Positions 11,996-26,900 of a DNA stretch of 64,000 nt are shown piece by piece. Source of the stretch: Aquatica leii (Eukaryota; Arthropoda; Insecta; Coleoptera; Lampyridae); the NCBI GenBank assembly GCA_035610365.1, contig CM069436.1, positions 10,902,937 through 10,966,936 of the forward strand. The letters are read 5' to 3'. The position numbers and the translations under genes were made by a program. A model generated the notes under the pieces. It saw nothing but the letters and a program-made list of their open reading frames with translations, was not told the origin of the DNA and did no database searches. Each line of letters starts with the position of its first letter. Position 1 is the stretch's first letter.

Positions 11996-14900
11996 CTCTC
12001 AATACCAACAACACCCCAACACATAGAGAGAATGAACTACATTAGACATACGAGTGCAAACTAAACAAAAATTTACCGACGTGCAGCAACTACGGACACT
12101 ACAAAACTACCTTTATTTTTCTTTAGATGTTGGCGTTAATAGTAGCAATAGGTGTAAATAACACATTACCTCGATGTTTAGGAACAGGCCAAATTTGTAA
12201 TAAATATTTTAAGAGGCCGATGGGTTGAGCGTAATCTAAATCTTGATGCCGGTGCCCCGACGGGGTTAAAGATTCAATGGAATGAAGCATTAAAGGTGGT
12301 GCAAGGGCTGTTGCTAAATTTTGCGCTGACATTTTGTTTCGATCACTTGCCGATACTACTAATGCTAAATGATCCATAAGAAATATAAGGGTCGTCTAAA
12401 AATTATGTTATTAAACGCGTTATATAAATACCGACGTGACCTTAATACCCTATTTATCCTCGGCAGACAATCCAATATCGAAAACATTAATTTAGCATTT
12501 CCTTCCGGATCATCGGGCAAGCAAACTCCAAGTGCATCAACCATCATTTGATACAAGCACTTTGTAAATAAAGGCTCGGGCAATTCTCGTAAATAATCCT
12601 TTAAAACGCCGGTAATCACATTTATATCGGGAACATTTTCAGGAGTTAAATCCACCGATCTGCTATTACGTTCGAACGCTTCTCTTAAAATTCGTTTTTT
12701 CGTTGCTGAACCGCACAATCGATATAATCCTAAAATACTTTTGTCAAAGAAATCTCGTTCAGTTATTAAATTGAGGTTTAACCTATTATGTCTAAGCCTC
12801 TTCGTTCAATTTCTTCGACACATCTTTTAAGAATTAATGGAACTTGTAAACCGCTCGAAACCAAACTGGTGGGAACACCTCCAGCCACGCTCGATTTATT
12901 TTCTCTATTTACCTAGAATCCAAAATAAAATGCTTTCTAAACTGTGTCTTATTAAGTACATACCACAGTATCTAGGTCTACTCCGAATAACGGCGGATAA
13001 GTTGTTCGCGATAACGTTAAGCTTGATGCACTTTTCCTACGGTATAGTGTATGCGAGTCGTTGTATCTTAATCTCAAATATAGTGTACCTATAATAAAAT
13101 ATATGAAGTAATACAATAAAATTTTATCGTCGCATTACCTCGGGGTTCAATTTTTAAAGCGAGTTGGTGGAACGGGCCGGTTTTTAGTAGGGAAGGAAGA
13201 TGAACCGATCCTTTATAACATAATTTATGTCTATACTGTGGATCCCAAGAATATATAAGTAAGTCGAGTTCTCGATTATTCACTAAATCTAATTCAAAAC
13301 TTTCGTCCCAATCGAAAACTAAATCGCCCGTTCTTACTACAGTACGCGCTTTATGCACCCTATCACATTCTAACACACAATAGAGATCTCTCAATCCGGA
13401 AGAACCTAAAATTTATTGTAGCTGTTTTTTCGTTGAAAAAATAGATTGTACCTATACTGCTAGGAGCACTTCCGCTAGGCGTTACAGGCGTTGTCGCGGC
13501 CGAAGTTCCCGTAGAAGCTCTTAAACCTCGCCCTGCGAGTAAATGTACCCATAACATTCCACTGACAGGTTCGTCGTTAATAACGCTACCGGTCGTCGTA
13601 CTACCCAAAGAAAATCCACCCATTGCAGATGCACCACTACCTGGTTTGTCTATTTTGTATTTAAGAAACTCTACAAACAAAAATGACAAAATTGATACGG
13701 ACATAGATTTAGGTTTTACCGGCCGGATTTATATCTAACTGCCTTTGCCCTCTGGGCAAAGTCCCGCTTGGTGTTGGCACGGGACTAGGAGCCGCCGCCG
13801 ATCTACCTGAATCAAAATCTAACAGCTGTCTCATTCTCCTCATAGATGGGGATCGCGTAGAACCTAATGCTAAAAGTAACTTTTAAAACTGACTTCTACC
13901 TCTTAAGTAAATACCTGATGCTGCTGACGTGATATGTTGCGTCGATAATGATCTAGCAGGAACAACTGGATGCTGAGTACGTGTAAAATTTCTATCTAAA
14001 GTTGAAGTAGCACCTGGACGCCCGTAGGCACTATAATACCCGCTTTCCGCCTAGAAAAACAGATTGTAAAACCTTTTCCTTAAATCATTGCACTTACATC
14101 TTTCAACGCCGCATGAATATTTTCGGCGCTGTAAGTAAACCTAGCCGCTCTTTGTTGATTTAAAACATCTCGAGAAGCTCTTATTTGTTCATATATAGCG
14201 GACGTTGATGGAGTTCGGCTTAGCCACTGTCTGTATTCATCTGAAGTGAATACACTAGGTGACGAAGGTATCCGCCCTTCATGACAAAATAAAGAAAATG
14301 CAAGTGAAGAAAGCAACTCATAGAAAAATTTCTACCACTGCTAAACTAATCAAAACAAAGCCTAATGGAAGCGAATAGAATAACTTAAAAAAACAAAATA
14401 AAAGCGATGCTAGGATCGTTTCACATTCGCTTGCTTACCTCTATCTCTTCTAATCGATGGCATTTCAGGTGCCGATAGAGCACCGTCCGATTCATCTTGT
14501 AGAAGCGAACTTCCTCTATCACCGAAACGTTTACTCATATTTAATCTACAAGCGCTTAATGTAACAATTATTTTTAAGTGCAAGTTGGTTACCTAGTAGC
14601 TCCTCTAGTATCTCTAGGTAACGAGTTGAATTTTGTCGTGATATCTGTTGTAGTTAAAGAATTATTTCTTCCTAATGTAGGAATTGTGCTGTGAGGTACA
14701 ACAGTTTGGTTTCTAGAACACAGTGAGGTGAGTGTGTGTAAATTAAGTGTGTGTACTAAGTATTAACCTATAATAATAGTAACTGCTTCTAGGTCCAACG
14801 GTAGCTTCGGTATCGCTCGAATAATCTAAACTACTTCTATTCCTTCGCGACAAAGTCGAAGTAGTACCGTATTGCGCTGGTGCGCCATATTTCGACTGAG

Positions 14901-17900
14901 ATAATTGCGCTGCAATTGAAGCTTGGTCCACGTACCTTTGATTATATCTACTTAAAGTGGAACCGGATTTTAAACTAGATCTAAGAAGGCTGTGCCTTCC
15001 CGCGGGAGTTATACTAGTGTAATCGGCGTATTCTGTATGAGGAAGATGTTGATCGGAACCCGAACGCGGCATTATTCTTCTCGAACCTGTGCTAGTGTGC
15101 TGAACGTAATAGTGCGGGCTTTGTTGCGAAGATAATCTGTAATTAACGGTTAATGTTGCAAGCGGGTCGTGGATTATGTGTAAATACCGAGATATAGGCT
15201 GAGTTCCTGCCGACATTCTTCGTCCAGGAAGAGCAAACGAATGAACTTTTTCCGCTAAACTCTCAAGAGTGTTAGGATAATTACGTTCGTACGGCTGGAA
15301 GTGTTGCATGCTCGATTTCGGTTGTTCGGTTATTACTGGCGGGGGTGGTTGATATCCCCACGAAGTTGGATCGGGTGGTCGCGAATTATAATACAGATCT
15401 AAACCATTACTGGTATCTTGCGACGAATGCCGTGAATCTAAAGATGACAGACCTAATCCTAAACGAGATCGAGATTCGCTCGTCTCTCGACCATCTCCTG
15501 TATGTCTCTGTCGACTGGAATCCCTAAGAACACTTGAAGAATTAACATCGACACAATTACAAGTACCCTTAGAGTTCATAAAGTGTTTAAATAAGTAAGC
15601 TTAAAAAGCTTGTTATTTTGCAAGAAACATTTGGTATTAAAGTGTTTGTGTTGGAAAAATATTCCATTATGTAATATTTAAAGTTTTTTCTCATTCTTGT
15701 AGGTGTCAGTAAACGTGACAGATTTCTTTTTGTTACTGGAATATTAAATTCCAAACACCGAAAAGTTTCTTCTAGTAGTTGTTTAAAAAAAATACCTATT
15801 TTGGCTTAATTCTCCATCATCCGTTTCGTCTTCGCGCAAATCTCTCTTAATTACAACAACCGGTGGTGGCTTGTGCTCGGATCTTGGTTGAACGCTGGGC
15901 GAACCTTGACCTTTGCTTCCTTTTCTTTGTCTAGTTGCAAGCACCAGTCGTCTTGGTATAGACATAATTATAACTACATCATCCAAACTCATTCGTGTAA
16001 CATCCACTAAATTTACGGCTAGAATTTCATCTCCCACCTGAAACGTTTTTGGTTTAGTTAAAAGCTTTTCACGAGTTAAATTAATGGTAAAACGTTTTGT
16101 AGACGCAAGTTATATTTTTGTACAAATTTACCTAGTCTGAATATTCATAAAATTTATTGTATGTACCGTAGAAAAGTTTGTATAAACTAGATTACGTGAC
16201 TACGCAAAATAAATTGTTGGAATCGTAAGAAAATTACTAACTCTGTCAAGCCGTTATGTTTAAAGATTTAACGTGATTTCGGCTTAAATGTAATAACAAG
16301 AACGTTTTTGTTCTATTATTAAGAGTAGAAATGTAATTCGAATCTGAGAAGTGGTAAGAAAAATAGTAAAAAACATAAAGTTGTTTGTCTCCAAAGTAGA
16401 CTTTTACAATATTGACTTTTATGGATAAACCAATCAAAGAAGCTTTAAGGATTACGCTGCTTCAGTGACAATGCCGTTAAACGTTTTTTCTTTTCTTGTT
16501 TCGTTTTTTACGTTACGACAATCTATAACAGATAGTAAATTTTCTGTTTAAAAAAATCAAATCAATCAAACTAAATTCGGTGATAATTATAGAATACAAA
16601 AAATGTAATTTACCCGCTGACGACATCCTTGATGATCATGCCGGGACTACTAAATCGATGCTTTTTCACATCATCGTTAAATTCGTCAAATTGATATTAG
16701 CACAATATCCTTCCATTTGAATTTGCGTAGTTGTTAACAGGCTGTCGTTAATTTGTCGCATTGTTATGCGTATAGTAATAAACACGTAACACGAGTTTAA
16801 GGTCCAACACACCCTCGTTTGATCTTTATGCGTGAATTAATTTATTCACATTGTTAAATTAGAGGTAAGTTTACGTGAAATAGTTAACAAATTAAATATT
16901 AAACGTCTAATTTAATAAAAATGTAAATAAATAGAACACAAATTAAGTTTTTAATTTACGTTTAGTTTATCCGATATAAAAAGGATTACAACTGATACAC
17001 CTAAATAATATTTTTTGTACTATCCTGACTTTTCACTTATCAGTAAAAAATTCTTTAAAAGGACATTTTGTCCTGTACATAAAACTTGTATTTTAAAATA
17101 TAGATGCGTTTGATCATTAATGTCATTACATCGCTGTCAGAAAATTATATCTTTGTTCTAAACCTATTGGCATCAATTTATGAACGTTATACAGCCACGA
17201 CTACAAAAGCTTTGTTGGCATTAATGAAATTTTTTCGCCCATCAATCACTGCCATTGTAGTGATCGAAACGAATTATTAACAGGACAGTAGAGGTGTATT
17301 TTTCTTAAAATAGGTCACTGAAAAACACGAAATTTTAATTTTAAAAAATAAATGTTAACTGTTTCTCTTGGCCCTTTTTAAAACTAATAAACCATAATAT
17401 GATTATGAACAGAAACAATGTTAAAAAGAAAAATTTTAAAAATAAATCTTGAAAATTGAATTATTTAATCAATTTTATTTAAGATTAAGTTGTTGGTCTT
17501 AAAACAAAAAAATAACAAGTAAACAACAAAACAGAACAAAAAACACAGTAGCAAATCTGTTAACATAGACATTGACGATCTAAAAAAATTAATAATAAAA
17601 AGATTGTGGAGTTATGAACCGCGTTCTATATTAACGCTTTTTACAAAATTTACAAAACTAACAAATTTTGAGAAATTAATTTAATTTGACGTTTCTGTTG
17701 TTTTCAGATAACTGAAACTGAATGGAGAAGCCTTTGTACTGTGCTGTTTCGGGTCATCAGTTTGTAACGGTCTCGGTTTTTCTATAACCTACTAAAACCT
17801 CACATCTATTTTATTGAACACGCAGTTTTTAATTTTTCTATCCGTTTCTATCAAAATGATCTGATTGAAACCTGTTATCTATCATAATGGATCTATTAGG

Positions 17901-20900
17901 AACGCCATCTAGTACAGCGCACTTAAACTTGCTGATAAATGTAAAAGCGATTAAAGACAATGAAGAAAATGATGATCGTAAACAGATTGAAGCAGAGAAA
18001 GTTGTTAATGTATCAGATATTGATAAAGATTAAGAAGATATAAATACTTTAGAAGAATACCAAGAAGAAGATATTGAGACGTTGGAAGAAGAAATTTAAG
18101 CAAAATCGATTAGTTATGTACGAAGAACTAGATTGGGACTTGGATGAGGATTTACCTTTAAACGCGTACAAAACTAATTAGAAAAAAAATAGTAAAAACA
18201 AATATAAAAAACATCAAATCAATCAAAATACACCTGGAAAAAAATGTTTTTTTTGCAACACACCATACAATAATCTCAGTGTATGAATGTATGTGAGTGT
18301 AAAGCTGTTCAACTGATGGAACAAAGCAGATTCAGTATCTGCAACACCTTACCCAGCTTGGTTTTTAGTCCATATATAAAATTGAAAGCTAACTTAGTGT
18401 GACAAAATTTTTTTGGAGTTCTCGACAAAGACTGTCGAAGCAGAAAGTGTATGAGCATCTAAATATATTTCTCATTGATTCGTGAAATGCATTGACACTT
18501 TTCATATGTATTGTTAACTCTAGAGGGATTGCATTCTCATCGCGTTCGTTTGTTACGTGTCGTTAGTATTAACGTTTTACATTTTTGTATTTCGACCAAA
18601 TTCTTATTACTACACTAGCAGGAGCGCGCCCCACTAACGATATGATATCAGTATTTTGTGTTTGACATTGACTGAAATTTCTTTCTTAGTTGACGTTTGC
18701 TGTGAGTAGATTGAGTAGCCAAAACCTTGTCAACTCAATCTAATTTGAGTGTAATAAATATCTTTTACTTGTACTAAAAGAATTAAAACGATTTTTTTAC
18801 GCAATTGGTCACAGCAAATTTGGAGGAGGCTTAGGGTCATTTTTTCAAACTCAGCTACTAAGAGTAAGAGTATTAATCTCTTTGTAATGATATCTAATAC
18901 CTAGTAGACCAATTCGTGGAATTGATGACCTCAAATGTTCACTCGTATTGGACTTCAATTAACTGTGACTACTTGTCGTTGTCATTGTGATTTACTTGCT
19001 TTACACTTCAACGTCACTGATCTATTTTATTTTTTTGTTACTGTGTTACGTAATTTATATACGCTTTTATTATCTACTAAGTCTTAAGCATCATCAATTA
19101 TGTTATGCTCCATTACTTGTATTAAGCCTTCAGCTAGTTTTAGTGTATTTTCAGATCATTACTAATACTTTACTTTCAGTCGAGTCAATAGTTTAACCTT
19201 CAGCTCATTTAAAATTTAGTGAAACAGCAAGTTTTATTTTATTATCTCTTGCAAACAATAAATGACATCAATTGGAAAATATATTATCAATTTGTAAGGT
19301 TCTCTCTTTGATAGTGGTTTGTTATTCGTCTAATTTTTTAGTCAGTGGATTCGTATGTACTTTTGACGCCTCCAAGCCAAGGACTCTACTGTTACAATGA
19401 AGTGGCACTCAGTTTTTTGTTTTTTTTATTATAGTATTCTTAACCACGTTTAGTCAACGACATCTCAGCTAGCCGTAGTGACGTGGTTGACACCATCAGT
19501 GTCCGCTGGAAGAGAATGAAAGTAACACTTTTGTTTTCAGATGTTTTAGTTTTATGCACAAGGCACAACAGTCTAAATCAAGATTACTAAATTTTCTATT
19601 ATACTGATTGATCAATTTTTTTTTAAACATATCGAATTTTGTAGCCTTGACGTTTGGTGCACATTGTTTTATATAGACGTTAAATAACGTTGAGATGGTT
19701 ACGCTGCAACCAAGATAAACTTGTTTTTTGGAATTTTATCTACGATACAAACTTTTGCTACACATCTGACTCGATCGCTACGGTTATTAAGTACGCTCAA
19801 GTACACTTAAATCTATTTTTTTAGAAAATCGTTATGGCATGAGGTATGTTACAGTAAACTCTTGTTTTCTATGTTGGTTTTTGGTAGATCGTTTACTTTT
19901 GACAGCAGTGGTACCATGCCGTTAGTGGTCACATATTAACATAATAATTTCTGTGGCTCATTAAAATTTCTATAAATTAATCTACTGCAAAATCCAAGGT
20001 TAAAATCTGTTGGTCAGTGTTCTTAGAGCAACTGCTAATTTGCATTCAAATTTGATAACACCAAGAAAAGCTTACTATTTAATTTAATGTTTTTTAAGTA
20101 AAATTCAATTTAAAATTTTGTTATTAATTTTTATAAGTATAGTCATCATCACGCACCTAATTGCGTCTAGTTCTAGACATAGGCCACAAATCTATCTTTC
20201 TCAGTTTTGCTATTTTTTTCAGGTCTTTAATCCATATAGTCTGTGGTCTTCCTTGACTTTTTTCGTATTTTCTGGGCCTCCACTCCTAATTTGTTTGGTT
20301 TACTGTCTCGTATTCTTTCTAGATGAGCCGCTCTGATCAAATTCAGCATTGTGATTGTTTTGATGGCATCTTAAACTCGTGACCTTTTTTGGACTTCCTT
20401 ATTTGTTAAATGTTTTCTGAGACCTTACGCTTAACATTGTACACTTTATAAGTCGTTAAGTTGTTCTTAACCTGTTTGCTGATTTGTTGTTAATATCGAG
20501 GTTTCCGCTACGTTTGCACTAATAGAACACACTGATTATTAAAGAACGGACAGTCAGGCAATAGCCTGGAGCCTGCATATTTTGCCTTTTGTGTAACTTT
20601 TTGTCTTTTTTGCCTTTTTAAAGAGTATTATTTTATATTGCTTTTTTACATCTAAATTTTGAAAAGTTTGCTTAAACAATGTTTTAATAGGTAGATGACA
20701 ATAACTCATTTTAGAATTTTACTTAAATTACGTACAATAAGATAATTAACATTTTTTGCTCAAAAGGTCTTACCACGAACCTATAAATAACAACAGGGAT
20801 TTTCATGTATTGTTAAACAATGGTTTCCAGAAAACATTAAATACAAAAGCCGCTTATATAGAAGAACTATTGTAAGAATTTATGCTAAGATTATGTAGAA

Positions 20901-23900
20901 TGACAGGCTTAACAGAACACTATTTACAAAACCGGAAGGATTTCGGAATGAATCATATTTTATAGGTCTATTCAGTACCTAAGTAAAGCAAACAAATATA
21001 GATAATTTTAATTATGTCCGGTGGGATTCTTTTAATGACTGAAACACATGACTAAAATATTCTTTGTTTGTTATAAATACCTGTGATATTGTCACACTGT
21101 GATAGTCTATTGCTGTTGTGCTGTGAATAAGTTTTAAAAAATGCCATCTAATAAACAATCAAAATTTGAAAATAATTACAAGTGGAGTAAATTGGACAAT
21201 AATTTAACAACCGACGGGGAAAACCTATTTGTCAAGTTTGTTCAAAATCAGTAAGTTTGTATTATCTTAATTTAAATGCTTTTAATTACTAGTGTATGTA
21301 TTATTTTTGGTCGGTGCTACTAAAATGTACCATGTAAACTAACACTTGGGTAGTGGTTTACATTTAAAAAATATTAAAAAAACTATGAAATATTGGTTAA
21401 AAACGTTATAGAAGATCAACAGAATAAACCTGGCCCATCAAAAACAACTTTTGCTCTAGATTTGTGCGAAACATTGATGTCGGCTCAAATTCTTCTTAAA
21501 AAACTTGATAATGTTAATTTTCGCAGTTTCCTCGAAGAATACACCAAACAAGTTGTTCTAGATGAATCAACTTTGAGAAAAAATTATTTAGACATATGTT
21601 ACCAATCGGTAAGCAGTTTAATTAAAGTATTAATAGTTTTCAAAATGCTGGTTTACCGTTTATATAAAATACAGACAATAAGGAATGACATTGGGGACCA
21701 TTACACTTTTACTTCGGTTGATGAAACAACCGATTGCAGAGGTCAATATATAGCAAATTTTGTAGTTGGTAAATTGTCTGAACTACAACCAGGAAAAACT
21801 CATTTGCTAGCATCCAATCACCAATCACAAAACAGTTGCAAATTTTTTCGATGATTGTTTACGAAAGTTTTTTTTTAATGATTGATTAATATAATCCAAT
21901 CTATTAATTACAATTATATAATTTTATGTTTGTAGAACTTTTGTATCCCAATGGCCTAAAAAAAGAAAAGGTTTTCTTATTCGTAACCGATGCAGCACCT
22001 TATATGATAAAATACGCTCAGGCGTTAGAAATATTTTATCCGAATTTAAAACATTTAACTTGTCTAGCACATGGAATACACAGGGTGTGTGAATTTATTA
22101 GAGACGAGTTTGCAATAGTAAACAAGTTAATTTCTGCCACCAAAAAGGTAATGACCAAATCTTTCGATACATTCAAAAGAATAAGAACAATTATAAGAGC
22201 ATGTCCACGGACTATAGGAAGAAAAATTAATCAAAAATTGGATTCCGTCACATCAAAAAACCCTTCCTTTGACCTCTTTATACAACTGACTGAAATTCAA
22301 AAAGGGAAGATTTTTATTTTGCTGTTTCAATTGCTTTTACTATGCTTAATTATATTTGAGTTTTTAAGGAGTTTTAAGTTTTAGATTATTCTGGTAAACT
22401 CTAGGTAGTGGGCTTCTCTTTTTTGATCAGTTTTGTTTTTTTTCCCGCAATTTGGTTATCGCTTTATCTCTATGATTATTTCCAATTGATAAATTATTTA
22501 GAACATTTACGTCGTTGAGTATTTGTTTTTTGTTTGAAATGATCTCATCTCAGTTTTAGTTAGTCTATTGTGAGGGATTGCCCCAACAAATAATGTTTTA
22601 TATAACTACAGTATTAGTGACTTAAAGAATAAAACTGAAATAAGATTAGATGATATATTATCGTAAACTGATAGTAACCTAGTCTAAAATTACACTGGTC
22701 TGCATGAAAATTGGCCCTGATACCATTCTTGACGATTCTTATGTAAAATGACCTCTTGCATCCAAAAATGAGCTCCGTTTTTATCCATCACCCACCTATT
22801 TTGGGGGGACTTCATTTTTATTTTATTGTTGTTTCTATATACATTTTATAGCAAAACTTTTGCCATATACTTTGGTATAAATTTTATTACCTGCTTTGGG
22901 ATGTTTAACGGCTATAAGTTAAAATTTAAAATTCTAAAAAAATTATTATTATCGTTCGATAAATAAATTATAATTAATTTATCAAAAAGTGGTAAAATTA
23001 GAGATTTGGGGCTCCCTCGAAAATGGTGGGTGATGGAAGAAAACGGAAGAAATGTTTGGATTCAGGACGTCATTTTACATAAGAATCACCCAGAATAGTG
23101 TCAGGGCTGGATAAAAAATATTTTTTTGCAGACCAGTGTTATATTCTAGAATATCATATCATCAATAAATAATAATAATAATAATTTACACGAGATAACT
23201 TTTACAACGATAATTGTTAGAAAGGTAATATAAAATAAATATTCTGTAAGTCAAATTATGGGACATTACACCACATATTTACTACAAAATTTGCGAACAA
23301 AGAAAAACAAGACTAATGTTAGACTGCGAAACTTTTTATAAAATTTTACAGCACCCTACTTTGTACTTTTCCATTTTCCAAAAATAAGCAATAATAAAAA
23401 ATTAAATTTTCAACAGCATCTAAAAGTCAATATTGCTTTACCTCCGGCCACAATGCAAATCAAGTTACGTCCATTTCAGCAAACACGCGAGTACCTTATC
23501 CTCAATGGATTTTTTATCTGATTCAGAAACGGGCTTTAGAAGATGACAAACTACAATACGAGTTTTTTAATTGTCAGCAATTGACTCGCATCTTAATTAT
23601 CTTAATTAAATTAAACAGAGCATTTACGTAGTATTTATTCGAAAAAGGCGAACCAAATTAATGTAATTTTGTCTAATCTAGAAGAATGTTAAAAACATCT
23701 CTAGAAATCCACTTCTCGTTCAAGAATATTACAGATTAAATAAAAACTAAAAACTTTTAAAGCACGAAAACTTGTCCAACTTTAAAAGTTTCATAATACC
23801 GTTAACATAATGTTAAAAAGTTTGAAAATAACCTTTAAACATCCACTGTTATATACTGCAGATTCTAGCGCTATCCTCGATATAAAAACACCGTCGTTTC

Positions 23901-26900
23901 TATCAATCCCATTTCCTTCCCTTATATAAAGTCCAAGAGTCTGACCTGGCCTTTTTACTATTTCTACAAATTGTACAGTATGTTTTGCATCTTGCATCGA
24001 CATAAATCTTTTAGCAGCATCTCCAGCACTTCTTCCAAGGTGACGGGAATCTAATATTCTAACGATCATTTCACCACGTCTTTCCACTGCCTGCAAAAGA
24101 GAGACGAAATAAATTAAAAAAAACTTTTTAACGCTCTTAAAATTACTTTTTCTTCTCTACGCTTTGATGAAGCGCTTTTAATTAATTACAGAAATTAAAA
24201 CGCCTTTAAACGTAGTTGTATACATTCACTTTCTTTAGAATAATAGTTAAATATCTTAATTGTGTTGTTAGAATGGAGATTTGCATTTCTTAAGCTAAAG
24301 GTTTGTTTTAATACATTTATTTCATTATGCTAATGCTTTTTGATTCAATTCTTGAAAAATGTATTCTTGTAATTTTAGGTTGGATTAACAAAGTTTTGAT
24401 TTAAAGTTTTGGTATTGACTTTTGACTTATCTTGATACAGAGTTTATGCCTTTAAGCTAACCGGTGTTATATTAAAAGAATTTTTTCAACTGTTTTTTTT
24501 CTATATTAACTACAAAATCAATTACATAAACTATAATGTATGTTTTATTTTTATTTATCTTTAGATTCAAAATAAATATGAAATATTTTTTAACGTAGAA
24601 GTTAAATACACCAAACCCAAGTTTAGATCAAAAAAGTTACAGATAAGAGAATTTTTCTCGTAACTGTAGAATTTGATTCTAAATGTATTAAGAAAGTTTG
24701 AAGTAATTAAAACTTGTGGTTTTAGTTCGAAGTTTTATTTAGAACTATTTTAAATGACGCGGGTATAAAACTAACTTACAACGTTCTCCGCCTTTATAGC
24801 TATTTACAGATAAAATATTACGTTCAAATACAAATATGTGTTATCAGTGCTGTTAGTTAGAAAAAAAAAACACCTCTAAATAATTTTTGTTTAAAATAGT
24901 AATTATTGTAATAAAAATATTCTTTACGTGTTTAATCTAATTTAAGTTGTTAAAATGTTAAAAGTATATCGACGAAAATCTTGCACTTTCCTTATAAATG
25001 CCAGGTCGCGTTTTTATAGGCAGTAAGGTAATAAAAAATTAAAATAAAAATAAACCGATAAAAGTTTGATTTTTAATAGTTTTTGAATTATATTAATAGT
25101 AAATTAACCCATGATCTGCCACAATACGAGAGTGAATTCGTTTTTTTTTCAATAAAAATGTGTTATTGACTTGTAAATGGAGATATTTCGAGAAAAAAAA
25201 ATTAATATTATTATTATATTATATTACTATGTTTTATTATTATATCTTACTTCTAAGCTTACTTTTCTATCTAATAAATGAGACTTTTGTGAACCAGATC
25301 TCTTGGTGGTAGATATTGTGGTTTTAGAAAGGTAGGCAATCACTATTCTTTTGCAAACGTCCGAAAGCTATACTTTTTCGTAAGGTTTTGCAATCTGGTA
25401 CATTCTCTAAATATTCACCACGCTTATATCCAAAAGTTGTGTAAATAAAAACCACCATGATTTCTTAGAACGAATTCTTAAATTGTACTCCGCTTATGTG
25501 TGAATTATATTTTTGTATACAGGAATTTGAATTTGTATTCTTTTTTTACAGGAATAGCGTTTAGTAGGACCCAAAGACTGAACATAACTGTAATTAGTAG
25601 CCCCAGCAACTGGCTTGTTATTATTCAATTTTAGAATGAAAATTTAATTCAAATTGTCAAATTTGTAGTCAAAATAGGCACGTTTCTTTTTTTTTCGATT
25701 AGCTTGTTAAAAAACAATTTTGTGTTCGGTTTTCATGTATCGTTCCGGTGGTTTTTATTTTCAGAACTCTTAGGCAGCACAGCATTCTATGGCTGGTAAA
25801 AAATTATCAAAAAATGGCTCATATTTTTCATACTGGTCGTTGGGTATTAAAGCTATAAGATTTGAGATAACTCAAAAACCCAATGATCTTTTTATGTTCT
25901 TACTTTTGCCACATGGAACTGGAACTACACTAACATCAGAGTTTGTAACAATATTTTATCGATATTCAGCACATATAAATTTTTGCAGAATGGCGACTAT
26001 ATTTTACTATCATCTCATCTATACATAAATGAGAGTGAATCAATCAAACTTTAAAAAATGTTTTTTTATATCAAAGTAGGAGCAAACTTTAAACATTTTA
26101 AAATATTTTTAGGGTAAATGGTGTATTATTTATTTAGAATAATATAAATGCGAGCTTTCGAACTTGGTCTAAGGCAAAATTAAATTAATTTGACAATTGT
26201 AAAAACTAAGGTAATTAAAAACAATAACTATAAGGGAACTAGATAATAAGCGCAAGTTATTTAGCTACAGCATTTGCTCCAAGGTCTAAAGGAAAACCAC
26301 CATAAAAACTCTAGACGTAGCTTAAGTGTCAATGGTGGACAAATTAAGATTAAGAAATAACAGATAAACATGTGTCAGAAAGTTCGTAACCACTGTCTCT
26401 ATTGAAATTGTTAGGATGTTTGATAATTTCAATAGCTTCTCTAATCTTTCTTGATTTCCAGTTCTTTGTTTTAGAAATTGTTTTAGTTTTCTCAAAGTTT
26501 ATATCATGAAGAGTGTCAAGTGCATGTTCGGCAATGGCAGACTTAGTAGGTTGTAGTAAACGAAGATGTCTTTTATGTTCTTTTAATCTCGTATCTATAG
26601 TTCTACCAGTTTCGCCACAGGTGCATGGGACTTGGTACACTCCACAGGTATTGTAAGGTATTTTGTCTTTTATAGGATTAAACAAATTTTTAATTTTAGT
26701 AGTAGTATTATAAGCTACTTTTATCTTGAATCTACGACAAAAAAACGCGAACATTTGGACGCAGCGATATTTGGTCGCAACGTCATTTGGACGCAGCGAC
26801 ATTTGGACGCGGCGACATTTGAACGCAGACACATCGAACGTAGATTTAATGTATTGGGGTATTGTTTATTTAATAAAAAATTAATGGTTTTCGTGTAGCA

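Noticed and set aside
15514..15579. ATG at 15579 as the start of a separate short protein
   Set aside because: The frame is the continuation of an internal RhoGAP100F exon; splice phase from the PDZ exon enters at 15514 (or 15532), and the upstream part looks like intron.
25260..25480. Minus-strand piggyBac-like exon
   Set aside because: A few residues resemble DDE_Tnp_1_7 proteins, but no catalytic motif or continuous frame could be supported.
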